Shown here: one piece after another, positions 46,434 through 59,379 of the stretch
Layout of the letters: every line of letters begins with the position of its first letter
Position numbering within the stretch: position 1 is the stretch's first letter
DNA from: Glandiceps talaboti
Lineage: Eukaryota; Hemichordata; Enteropneusta; Spengelidae
Direction: 5' to 3'
Length of the DNA: 64,000 nucleotides
Assembly: GCF_964340395.1 (NCBI RefSeq)
Contig: NC_135566.1
Span: 20,011,297 to 20,075,296 of the forward strand
Notes under the pieces: model-generated
The model's input: only the letters and a program-made list of their open reading frames with translations
Database searches by the model: none
Told to the model about the DNA's origin: nothing
Made by a program: the position numbers and the translations under genes

Positions 46434-48199
46434 GTTTTATACAAGCTGCAATAACTGTAGCGTATATTGTGATTTTGAAGGTTCTTTCCCCTGTTTTTGT
46501 ACCTTTTTCCGTTCCGATGTTTGACTGGAAGCAATCACTACAATTTCTCCAACGGTAACGCAAATGGACGAGGTCACACTGAAAACGTGAGTGAGATGTC
46601 AGTGTACTACCCGTTTCAAAATGTTGCTACTTTTGGGTTTTCCTCACGTTCGAATTGCAGAGCCAAACTTACGCGAAATATTAGGAGAACGAGAGGTTAA
46701 TTTGCTATTTCGTTATTTGATGGGCGATAATGCAATATTATAGCGTAAAGTTACGGGGAATGACAGACAATCTTTAGTCAGTGGTTACGATGCCTATAGA
46801 GTCTATGCTTTGCAACTATGCTCTACAATTCTGGCCCTCACTTCCGGTTCTAAAACAGCGCCCCTAGTGGTCAAACAATCATATCTTTTATCTTTTCGGG
46901 GCTTTTTCGATAACCGGAATACGGCGTATTCCATACTGTTCGAAGTGAACGGGGAGTTATTGTCTTGTCGTGACGTAACTACTGGTCAATAGACGGTAAC
47001 CTTTATACAAGTGTTCTGTGCAACCTCAGACCACTAAGCGCATGTAACCTAGTGGCCATGGTATACGAGAACATAGGGGCGTGTAATATTTCTTAGAATG
47101 TTGTTTGCGTGGTGTACAGCTAAATGTAACAAACTTTTGACTATATATTCCTACCTGTAAGGAAAAACACAAGGTGGCGTTGTTTCTACTAGTATAAAGA
47201 TTGATACATTTGTAGCAGCAGGATTCATACGATATTTAACGGCAATCTAAAGCAATAATACGTGCCACTGTGTACGAGAATTCGTCAGTCATGCTCTATC
47301 ATTGCCACCAGTACGTTGTGCATATCCACTTTCATTTTTTCGAAATTATTTATTATTACGCTTTGCATTTCGCAGTTCTAGGTCAGCTGTTATTTGCGTT
47401 CCACAAAAGTCACATTCTGTATTTTAAAAAAGTTTGCTCGACATTTTGCAGCACATGTAGCATCATTGCATTCAGGTACAGGTTTCCAGACCTTCCCCCC
47501 CCCCCCCCCCCCAAGAATTGCGTGTTTTGCATTTCTCTTTTTTCCTAGGCGGCTGTGTGTTCTGTAGACGTTTTCAGTCTTGTGGATTCTCTTGCCTTTT
47601 TGGCAAATTTGCAAATGTTTTGTAAGATACAATGACTTCATACACCCTGAACAATATTAAATCGCCACGGTGAGTAAACACATTGGTGTAGATGTTTGTC
47701 CATAGTATGGTACAATAAATGAAATCAAATCGATTTTTTGAATCCGCACCCTAAAATCAGCAACCCCAACGCGATCACGATATCACCTTGTTACTGTTCT
47801 GCTTGTGGATAAATTCGACCCACTACATTCTCGAGTTTATTTTAACAATTCTAAGTGAATATATCTGATCGATCAAAAAACAGTACTTCAGTTAACGTTA
47901 CAGCTAGTGAATCTTTTTATGAATTATGTCAACAACGATTTGGTGATACGATTCTTCAGTGACTTTTTCCAAACTTTTGGATCCCCTTCCACCCATTCTG
48001 CCCAAAGTAAAAGAAGGAAACACGGGTCCACACATCAATAAACTCTTAAGGAAAAATGTGTAATTTTATACGGACTTAGGCATATCTTATCGCAACGTAT
48101 TTTATTACTCTTGTATAATACATTCACCCTTCCTCATATTACCTACAGCCTTGAGGATTTGGGCTAACACTTACTAGTCACACTTGAACTGTGTTTTAA

Positions 48200-48600
48200 G
48201 TACACAAAAAATGATTGTTCGTACGATATTATTTAAATCTTGCATGGACCATTCAGCTCTTTTTTTTTATTAAGCTAGATGTTTTCAAACTTCATAAATA
48301 TTTAGTGAGCTCTTTTATTTATGGTTTGATCCACCAACAATCATCACATTCTTTGTATGATTATTTTAGATTTACTAGTCAAAACTATGATACTCGATAC
48401 TGCTTATAATATATGACAAAATCTATATCCATGTCATTCCAGATCAAACCCAGGTCAATTTTCTATGTCCTTTTTTTTCGGGCGCAACAATTTGGAATGA
48501 CATTGTCCCTGTCAACGGAAATTGTATTAACTGTTTATATCGGTTTCAAACAAATCTCCAAGCAACATCTACGGTCACAGTATAACTGATCAACTGTATA
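48200..48600 (+). pseudogene. LINE reverse-transcriptase C-terminal remnant
   Basis: The frame with KLHKYLVSSFIYGLIHQQSS, then HSLYDYFRFTSQNYDTRYCL resembles the conserved tail found after the reverse transcriptase in CR1/jockey-type LINEs. A shifted frame continues with QFGMTLSLSTEIVLTVYIGF. Stops and shifts follow. The region 48600-49390 could be its 3' untranslated tail. The assignment is by appearance only. Confidence 0.5.
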
Positions 48601-49396
48601 TTTGTAATTTTAATCCTGTCTACATTATACATTATATATTTTGAGTCATATTGAGTACCTTGCTGTGAATTTCTGTATATAAATATGTAAAAATAAACTG
48701 ATTATATTATTACATATATTATTGTGCTGTATTGCCTTGGTTTGGGTATATAATCTCTACATATTATATTATATTCCTGTGTCTGGTTTTGTGTTTCTTA
48801 GTAACATCCGGGAGCGTGCATGTCCACATATTACTGTATTTATTTTTATTATGTATTATAATGTCTCATATATGTATGTCCCAGGTTGTTTTTAAAGAGA
48901 GCTATGGACGATACGCATCAGCCAGACACTTTTTAATGTACATGTATATCCCTTGTCCGCATCCGCTGTCAGTCGCTTCATTCTGTCCAATTTATTGCAA
49001 GTCATTGTGAGTTTGTGTTATTTCTTTGTTGTATACTGTTTGTGACCGTTGTCATTCTATGTGAGAGATAGTATTGTTTGTCACAATGTATTTACACGTA
49101 AGTTTCTTGTACTTGTAATAATGAAACAATCATATCAATGTTGTCGTGACGGATCACCTTGACCTTTTATCTGTATTCGCATTTTGTGATTTCTTTTGTA
49201 ATTTTAATTCGTTTTGATCAATTTGTCAGATTGTCTTTTGTGTTCTTGTGTCTATAGTACCTTACGTAACCTTACGTCTTTTTCTGACCACAGGCTAAAC
49301 AGCCTCTATGGTCAGCTCATCATTATCACTATTGTTCTGTAATCCAGTTGAAATTATTGTAAGCTATTATAGGTTTCTCTAGGAGTAGTTGTTTTA

Positions 49397-50187
49397 GGGA
49401 GCCGTCATTATTTACGGTTGGGGGGGTCGGAGGAATTGGTTGATAAGAAGTGGAAATTCAACTGCCCCCCCCCCCATCCTGCAGGGGAAAAAATCAATGA
49501 CCCCCCCCCCCCACCTGACTGTAGAAATTGGGATGACCCCCCCCCCCCGTTTCCATTATATACATGAAGTGGTGGGTATTAAAGAGAGGAAATTATATTA
49601 TTTATATTGCTACAATTGTATTATTAATGAGTATTGGGGTACTTAAAAAACAACTTTATTTCAGTAAGAATACTTATTAATGCAATATACTGAGTACTAT
49701 TTTATTTAATACAAAGCAGAGACACTTCTAAGCTGAAACAACAAACTAGTAATGACAAGCTAGTGTTACAATGACACCTGTCAAATTATAATGACTTCAG
49801 TACATATTTACAAACTGGGTGACAACCTGACAACTAATTGATTCAAAGTTTGCTTTCAGATTTTATACTAGTAGTTAAATATTACTCACATATTTATTTT
49901 AAGATATTGTTATATAATTTAGTTTCTACTTCACACACAACTCCACATTGTAGTACATAAACAAATATTTAGGAAAACCAAAAGCTTTAATGTTTTGAAA
50001 AAATTTTCTATTTGTTTTAAAATGTTAATAAAGTTACATTTTATGTAACAGGTTAAATAATCCTGATACCGTGTACACAAGTTTTTCGAAACAGATTTTT
50101 GTGTAGCCCCCTACCTTTCCCTCATTTTTCGGTAGCCCCCTCCCCCGACCAACTCCAATTTTCCAACCATAAATAATGACGGCTCCC
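49397..50187. mobile_element. Harbinger-like non-autonomous element 3, TTA target-site duplication
   Basis: The ends GGGAGCCGTCATTATTTACG and its inverted partner TAAATAATGACGGCTCCC are flanked by TTA on both sides (49394-49396 and 50188-50190). Next to the left end are three TGA-or-equivalent plus long C-run units like those in element 1; the right end has GTAGCCCCCTCCCCC units. It is 791 bases with no transposase. Confidence 0.82.
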
Positions 50188-51109
50188 TTATTGTGGTATA
50201 CATGTCTTTATCTAGTCCTTATCGGGTGTTTTATCAGTGCCTTCCGTTTAATCTTACGTTTCAGGTGTTTGGACCGTGACTGTATAGACGCCAGACCATA
50301 GTGGTCTGAGCATAGACACCCCCCCCAATCAACACCTGTTGGTGGAGGGTCTATGGTCTGAGCAAATGGAAAGGGACAAATAATCAATTTTGTTCTCACG
50401 ATATTTCAGATTTAATTCTAATATTATTTTCTGTATATTTCAAATAAAGTTTTAAATACTGTTTCCTCTCGCTGTTTTTTTCTTTCTATTTCCTACCTGA
50501 TATCACTATCTTATCTGAGTTTATCAGCTTTGCATTAATTAGTAGCTTGCTAGAACAAACTCACTATTTGCCCAAATTAACGCATTATTCCGTGAGTGTA
50601 AACATCCGCTGATCTGCCGACTAATGGTTGTGTTACCTCCATTAGTCGGATCAGTGGATGTGTACTTTCATTTCTGTGTAATAGTGTTCTTGCTAAAGTA
50701 TCTTTGGTCAATTCTTTTTTTTTTTAAATTCCTATTCCAGAGAAATTGAGTGTTTCAGAAATGCAAGTTGAATTTATACAATACAGTCTGTATATTGTGT
50801 TCGTTTACTCAACATTTACAATGTGTTTGGTAGTCAATGCCCATAGTATTTCTGATATTTTGATTTACAGCGGTCGTAAGATTTTGAGATGAAGATCTTC
50901 CCTGACAGGAGGAACAAATGAAATCCTATTCAACCTTGGCCCATTGGAACCAAAAGAAAAAAAATCATTCATTATCTATCAATTATCTATCTAGATGGTC
51001 GTTTCCCAAAGGTATTTGCGCTAACACTTTAAAATATGCTATGGCACATAGTGGAATGCGCCCTCTGCGACAGAATGATTGGTTTGTTCTGTTTTGAAAA
51101 TGATTCTAA

Positions 51110-52472
51110 GGGAGCGATCAGCTTTTATGGCCGGGGTGGGCCGGTGAATTCTTGTTCGTGTTGTACTTAAAAAATAGTGACCCCCTGCGATTCGTCCACA
51201 AAGCAATCCACTCCCCCCCCCCACAAATAAAAAAACTACCCCCCCCCCGCGACATCTGTTGACAAGAAACATTCTTCTTGTTTTTGCAAAAGACACTCTA
51301 GATTCTCAAGGTACAATACAGCATACTGCATAGTTAATTTTACTTGTTATATTTACAGTCATTTTAAATGTATCTGGTAAATTGCTATCCCAAATCCATT
51401 GCTTCACATGTATAAAGCTCTTTAGACAGGAACCCTATGAGAAGTATGATTGTCTGTTCATGGACATTATAAAATATTCATGGTTTAGTAACCAAAAGTG
51501 CTAGGATTATCTCTTAGATTGAGTTAACTATTACCATTATCATGATTATAGAGATTAATTCAGCTAGTTATAAAGTACAATATTAGAAATGGAGTTCATA
51601 TAATTGTAAACCTAGGGGTTTCAGTAAGTTTCAATGTAGGGAGAGAACTGGAAAAGGTATGGGGAGAAGTGCACGCTACGTGTGTGCGCGCCTGCTATTC
51701 AAACGTGGGGGTTGGGGGGTTGGGGACACCCCCTCCCACGGTAAGAGCCTTTTGAAAAATGAACTCCTTTTGGAGGCCATTTAGAGCACCATTCAAAGTA
51801 AACCACAACTTAGTTATATCATAAAAGTATCACTAATTTTAGGGTTTCAAAAGTTTAAATCATTTCAAGTCATATTGACACAAATAATAATAAAAAAAAG
51901 ATCAAGTAGAAAGTGAGAACATTTGGGGGGAAATGCACAGTGGAGGCCAGTTACCATTTAGAGATACAAATTCATTAAATTATTTGAAAGTGTGTCTCTA
52001 TTGGCTATGTTTGTGTGCAATTCAACATGTTCAGTTCAATGGAGGTACAGATTTTAGAGTCAGTCCATCCAGTAAATTTCAAGGTATTTCATTTCTTATG
52101 TGTTACGTGTAGAGTTACACATGCAAGTTATTATACCACATGATGACACAATGCAACTAATGGCCTGCATGCAATAACAAAACTGATAAAAGGTGCAATG
52201 TTATCGGACTCCATGTCATATGCTTGTATCAAGAGACAAATAGTTTATGTTATATTTGAACGTATATTTATAACCATTATGTATGGTTTATTGTATGCAC
52301 ATACATTAAATTTTGTTGTATGGAAATTTAAGTACAGCAGGGTGATTCATGATTTCGTTCAGTTGTTGAAGATAAGGTGACCCTCCCCACTTATTCACTT
52401 TGTAAAAATGATGACCCCCCTTCTTTGAGTCCCAAATTGAGGTGCCCCCGGCCGTAAGAACTGATCACTCCC
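51110..52472. mobile_element. Harbinger-like non-autonomous element 2, TAA target-site duplication
   Basis: The ends GGGAGCGATCAGCTTTTATG and its inverted partner CGTAAGAACTGATCACTCCC are flanked by TAA at 51107-51109 and 52473-52475. Inside each end are TGACCCCC-type units. The 1.36-kb interior is AT-rich and non-coding. It ends 230 bases before the start codon of methyltransferase copy D, so it could contribute promoter sequence. Confidence 0.8.
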
Positions 52473-52704
52473 TAACAACCATTGTTCACAGACTGACCAC
52501 ACGTGTGTACACACTTTGCACGTACACATATACACGTACATTGCACGTAGAGTATTTATGGCCATAGAGTAAGAACGACTTTCCAAATTATGCTAATGTA
52601 TGCATGATTGTGATATTGCGTAATATGGATATTTGTCAAAGGGCATTCACCCCATAACGCACTACGCGCATACATACCACACCACAGCTAGCCACACGCT
52701 GACC

Positions 52705-55700
52705 ATGACTATGGAAAAAACGCATTTCGGAACAGATTACCATGATCATTTCGATCCACGAAAATACTTGACTATGAAGGAGAAATATTGGGAAGAAGAT
52801 AGACAGTTTCACGAGCTGTTATTTGCCGTGAAGGAAAAGGGTATGTTGTTAAAAACGTGATTTTTTTTGGTCAACTTGAAGTTGAGCTACGAATGTATAA
52901 TCGTGATGCATGATGGAAGTACACTACACTCTTGCACTTCCGAGATGGCTCTTCCATGGGTATATTCATATATAGAGCCTAGCTAGAATCCAGTGGGGAT
53001 TTCAGGCCAGCTAAATATGGTGTAATATAGATATATTATATTTTATCTGACTTTAAAAGTTGAATTAATGTAGAAATATATTGCCTCGTGGAAGAATCAC
53101 CACGGCCTAAAGGCCAAGTTACAGTGCAACTCGACGAGCAACGCACCATGCACTCGTACTCGCTCCTTCGTCGCAGGTCTTGCGACGTCGCCAGGTGTGT
53201 CGTAAGGAAACCGACATGTCAGTTTTTCTGCGACGAGTCTATTTATGAGTCGCAAGTTGCTTCTTGAGTTTCTTCGTGTGTAACCGTCGCGTCGCGTCGC
53301 AAGTAATATACCTACGTGTCAAATGACGTTCAATGTCATGGCCGCCATGTTTTTAGTATAAATATTCTAGTTCGGGAACTATTTCTGATATAATTCGATT
53401 TATCACCACAAATACCACTTATCACTGGTATACAACATCTATGGATGCTTGATCGCCGCTGAATATCATCTTATTTCTACCTTGAATGCAAGTAGCGACG
53501 TCAGAAAGATCAACGTCGCACTAACCGAACTTCGAATTGAACATATCGCTTTTAAAAATGGGGCGAGTTGAAATTGGGGCGAGTTGAAATGGGACGAAGA
53601 GAATCGCAATCGTCTGAGATATTCCATTACACATAGACTATTTATTACCTAACTACATAAAAAAATTCCATTCATAATAACAGTTCCCAGTAAGCTATTT
53701 TTTTGAAAATTGTGGACTACACATTACACCTTAGAAAAAGAAGGCAATTAAAATTATGTAATTTTAAGTCATTTCTATATTATTCTATATTATATATTGT
53801 TTAGAATGATTGGACAGCCAGCTAGTCACAATTTTTAATCTGAATATCAATGAGTAGCAGTGCTCAATTTTATGATTCCAAAGAACAACTTCAAAATTAG
53901 TGAACATATGATTGAATACAAACTTGAAGTTTGAGAAATCCTTATCTTGTAACCACTTGTTTCATTTTTAGAACTGTTACACTGCTATGTTTATCATTCC
54001 CACTTCAAATTTGTGACAAGAGTTTAAGAAAAAACATTTAAAAAAAAACCTCCCTGGCAGGCCTCAAAATTAATTTTTTGGCCCACCTGCCCAATGGGCA
54101 GGTAACTTTGAAAATTACATGCCCAACCACAATTTCTACCTGCTAAATTTCTTTGTACAGTTGGCTATTATATATAGTATGTCACTGTGGCACAGTGGTC
54201 ATTAGTGCCCGCTGGATGAAGTCCGGGACGGGGACTTATGGATTGGATGTGTGTATGTGTGTGTGTAAACAACTTAAAGTCAAAAACCGCCAGAGAGATT
54301 GGCTTGATATTTGGTGGGACATTACTTATGGTGTTCTAATGAAAAAGTGTTCAAATGGAAATGATTGCATCAAACACATTTTGGGTAAAAATGTGATTTT
54401 TGGTCAAAAGACTTAAACTATGAAACTACAGGGCAGATTGGTGCAAAATTTGGTTGGAACATTCTAAGATTTGTTCATGACATGATGATTCCATCGGTAA
54501 TATGCAAATTAGGGCTAAAATGTGTCTTTTTGGTTAAAAATTTATAATTCCAAAACTACGGAGCAGATTGGGCTGAAATTTAATGGGAATGCATCTAGGG
54601 ATATGGAAGAAGAAATATTAAGGATACAATGATGTCATGCGTGATATGCAAATTAGGTGTAAAAAATGTGAATTTTGGGTCAAAAACTTATATCTCGCAA
54701 AGTACTTGGTCAATGAGATTGAAACTTGTTGAGATGTTTCTTAAAGTGTTATTATGCAGATTTTCTAACAATTTGCCCTAACAATTTGCCCTATGACCAT
54801 GCCCTTAGCAACAACCAAACGGTAGTATATTTTGGTTAATTAAGAACATCATCTGGTAGGCAAGCGAGTAAACAATGTTTAAAACATTCAAAAAATGTAT
54901 GCGAATATCCTTAGCAACCATGGCCAAGCCCATGGCAATAGCCAAATCATCGTGTATTTCACAAAGAGAACAACATGGATTAATAAATAAAATGAATAAA
55001 CATTCAAAAATATGTAAATTTGCCTAGCAACAAGACCACACCCATAGCAACAGCCAAATGATCACATATATTGCTAAGGTAACAACCGAGATTAATAGAA
55101 AATTGAATAAACATTCAAAAAATGTATGTAAATTTGCCTACCAACAAGACCACGCCCATAGCAACAGCTAACTGATCACATATCTTGCGAAGATAAGAGG
55201 ATTAATAGACAATTGAATAAAAATTCAAAAAATGTATTAAAATTTGCCTAGCAACAAGACCACGCCCATTCAAAGTTGGTATTATTAGGACAGTGTTCTA
55301 TGACATACATGTGCATATTCATTGTTGTCGTGATATGATCCAATATGGCCACCTAGGAGCCATTTTGTTTGCAAATTTTCCATGTCCAAAGCCATAACTC
55401 AGATATACTTGAACAGATCTCATTCAAAGTTGGTAATAGGACAGTGTTCTATGACATACATGTGCATATCCATTTTCATCTTGATACGATCCAATATGGC
55501 TGCCTGGCAGTGATTTTGTTTGCGAATTTTCCATGTCCAAAGCCATAACTCAGACATGCTTGAACAGATCTCATTCAAAGTTGGTATTAGTACAGTTTTC
55601 TATGACATACATGTGCATATCCATTTTCATGGCATACATATGCACGTCAATTTGTTTCATGATACGATCCAATATAGCTGCCTAGCAGCCATTTTGTTGT

Positions 55701-58609
55701 GAATTTTCCCTGTCCAAAGCCATAACATATTTGAATAGATCTCATTCAAAGTTGGTATTAGGACAGTGTTCTGTGACATACATGTGCATATTCATTGTTG
55801 TAGTGATACGATCCAATATGGCCACCTAGCAGTCATTTTGTTTGTGAATTTTCCATGTCCAAAGCCATAACTCAGACATGCTTGAACAGATCTCATTCAA
55901 AGTTGATATTAGCACAGTGTTCTATGACATGTGTTTTATCCATTTTCATCGTGATACAATCTGATATGGCTGCCAGGCAGCGATTTTGTTGGCGCAGTTT
56001 TCATGTTCAAAGCCATAACTCAGACATGCTTGAACAGGTCCCCCCCCCACCCCCATACCCGACCCATCCTTTATTGTTCAATGGTTTATTCCATCATGTC
56101 ATCTTGAAGAGTAGGCATGTCCCATGTCCAACGAGGAGACACAACATGAGTAGGCATGTTCCATGTCCAACGAGCACAACATATCTAAGTCTGTTTGATT
56201 TAGGTTCACAAGTGTTGTTGCGTGATCAGAGTAGTGATATCAAGAAAATGATAACATAAACTGCCAGTTCCTTAACACCCAATTATAGTGGGGAGTATGT
56301 CATTCTCAATGACTTGTATTTATATATAACACATTGATACTGTACATGTATTTAGTCACATTCTTCTTTGTAACTTCTCCACAGCAAGTTAACCAGTATC
56401 ATCACCACCCAGAGAGTAGAGTAAAGTAGAGTAGAGTAGAGTAGAACACACAAAGAAGTATTTGACAAGAGACAACCTGTTGGACTTCATTAGATAGATT
56501 AGATACCCCTGGTATTAGACACAACCATGCCTGGTGGTGGACACAAACTGTGCAGTTTATGGCTGCACAAACAGCTACTACACACTGAAGAAATGGAATG
56601 AGACGTTGTGTGACGAGCACATTCTACCTATACTCATATCCCACAAAAAGGAATGACCCAGAAGGGAGGAAACGGTGGATAAACTTATTGAATAGGAAAG
56701 ATAATTCCAACTGTGGTAGGAAATGGGAACCAACATATGACTCTTGTATCTGTCCACTACATTTTGAAGATAAAAGACCTACACATAGTAATCCAGATCC
56801 TGTAATAAATATGGGTTATGCCTTGAAAGACAATATGGAAATAACACCAAGGAAGCCACCAAAAATAAGACAAACCACTCCATCTGCCAAAAGACCCAAA
56901 ACCCAAAACGGTGATTTGTACTTCACTGCTAATGACCATCATTATTCCACTAATACTATCAATCATTCTGACCTGGCAGATGTCAAGATCTGTCCACAGA
57001 GTAACATTCATGGAGATGACATGGAGTTTTCCTGTCATTTTAACTGCAGAAATAAAATAAGAAATCTATAAGTATAAACCCAAGTTCGTAAGCTTAGAAC
57101 TGAAATAACACTTTCAAAAGGCAGACTAGCAGCTTCTGTAAACAAAAAGTTTTCAGTGATTTCACACACAATTTTAAAGTTAGACTGATCGATTAAATTC
57201 TATACAGGATTAGAAATTAGAAAAGCTTTTGATATTTTGTATTCAGTTTTAAGATCTAAAATTGCTAAAAATTAAATAACGTACTGGAAAGGTCCTACAC
57301 AGACAATAGAGTTCAGAGGTTCACAAGGTCCCCCAGGAAGTTTGGGCCCAATCGTGTATTGGTAGGGCAAGATGAACTGCTTCTTTGTCTTATGAAAATA
57401 AGACTTGACCTACTAAATGAGGACCTGGCACAATGCTTTAACATCTCAACAGCAACCATCTCAAGAATTTGGAAAACCTGGGTAAAATTTCTTCGAAAAC
57501 ACTTGAAATGTCACGTTTTTCAGCCATCGCAAGAAATACGACTCATGAATATGTCCAAAAAATTTGATGGGAAATATAGGAATGTAGCAGCTATTATTGA
57601 CTGCAGTCAAGTATTTCTAGAAAGGGCAAAAGACTTTGAAGCTCAGGCAGTGACATGGTCTAACTACAAACACTGCAAGTTTTTAGTTAGTATCACTCCA
57701 ACAGGGCACATAAACTTCATCTCCAATGCTTGGGATGGGAAGGCATCAGACCAGCACATTACTCTACAGTCTGGCTTTTTAGACATCTTAGAGCCATATG
57801 AATCCATTATGGCAGATAACGGTTTTCCAATTACCACTGAAGTTGCCATGAAACAATGTTATTTACATGTGCCTCCTGGTAAATTGGGTCAAAAGCAAAT
57901 GACAGTCAAGGAAGTACAAAAAACAAAGGAGATAGCCAACAGGCGAATATATATTAAACAGGCTATACGGAGATTGAAAACATTTAGGACACTAAAGTTT
58001 GAGTTACTAATTTCAGGACTGCACTTATCATTCTCTACTATGCTGTCACCGTCAACACTTTGTAAACTAAAACTATCTGCTAGCATATTATACTCAATTT
58101 GATTATATATGATTTCACATGCCAACACACTGGCGAAAAATCTTTCAATATTAGCACTCATTTTTGCCCAAAAACATTCATCAAATGTTATTCTTTCTAA
58201 AAAAATATCCTGCTGAGCTGTAAACAAAAAAATCACACCACTTTCTGCCTGTGATAGCCATCTGGCCTTGAACCTAACGATGGTATTTGTGATTGTGCTT
58301 TGAAGTAAGTGGGCCACAAAAAAATCACACCACTTTCTGCCTGTGATAGCCATCTGGCCTTGAACCTAACGATGGTATTTGTGATTGTGCTTTGAAGTAA
58401 GTGGGTCACCTCTTAAAATGAAGGTGGCTATTCATTGGGATCTAGGTTGAGTATTGTTGTAGGGTATTGACATTTGAGAAGCCCATGACCACAACATCTG
58501 CAATATACAAGGTGGTCTGCCGTACCACCAATGTAGGGATTTTTCCCATTAATATAAAGCCTACATTCTTGAACCATAAACCCCTTATGTGATTTTATAG
58601 GCATTGCCT

Positions 58610-58680
<71 letters not shown>

Positions 58681-59343
58681 GTGCGTGCGTGCGTGTGTAA
58701 ACAACTTAAAGTAAAAAACCGCTGAACCGATTGCCATGATATTTGGTGGGTCTATTACCTTGGGTGTGTAGTTCGAAAATTGTTCAAATGAAAATGATCG
58801 TATCAGAAATGTGCATTTTACGTTTCAAAATGTGATTTGTTGTATTACAAAATGCTTTGACATCAGCCTGGAAATGAAATTTTCTTGTTTTATTGATACA
58901 ATGAAATCATTGAATCTTTTATGGGCTACTTCAAATGTTTGTGTCAATGGCGTAAAGATTAACATCTGTTTAAGCAACCTAGGCCTGTTTTTAGCACAGC
59001 TGAATTAAATCTTAGACACTATGATTAAAACAGGTTCATATAAAAGCACAATCCTTAGGCATTCAAAAAAAACCAGTTACTTTGTACAAAGAATAAGAAG
59101 TCCCACATTTTCTGGGGAAAGAAAAACAGGGTCATATCAAGACCTCCATGATCATACTGTGTTTGGCAGGTTAAATTTCCTGCATGTACCGATTACCATG
59201 ATATTTGATGGGTGCATTACCATGGGTGTCTAGTTGGGATATTGTTCAAATCAAAATGATCTTACTACCACTGTACCAGTGTGTGATTTGGGTCGAAAAA
59301 TGTAATTTTTGGTCAGAAAATTTACTCAAAAACTATTGGGCAG

Positions 59344-59379
<36 letters not shown>

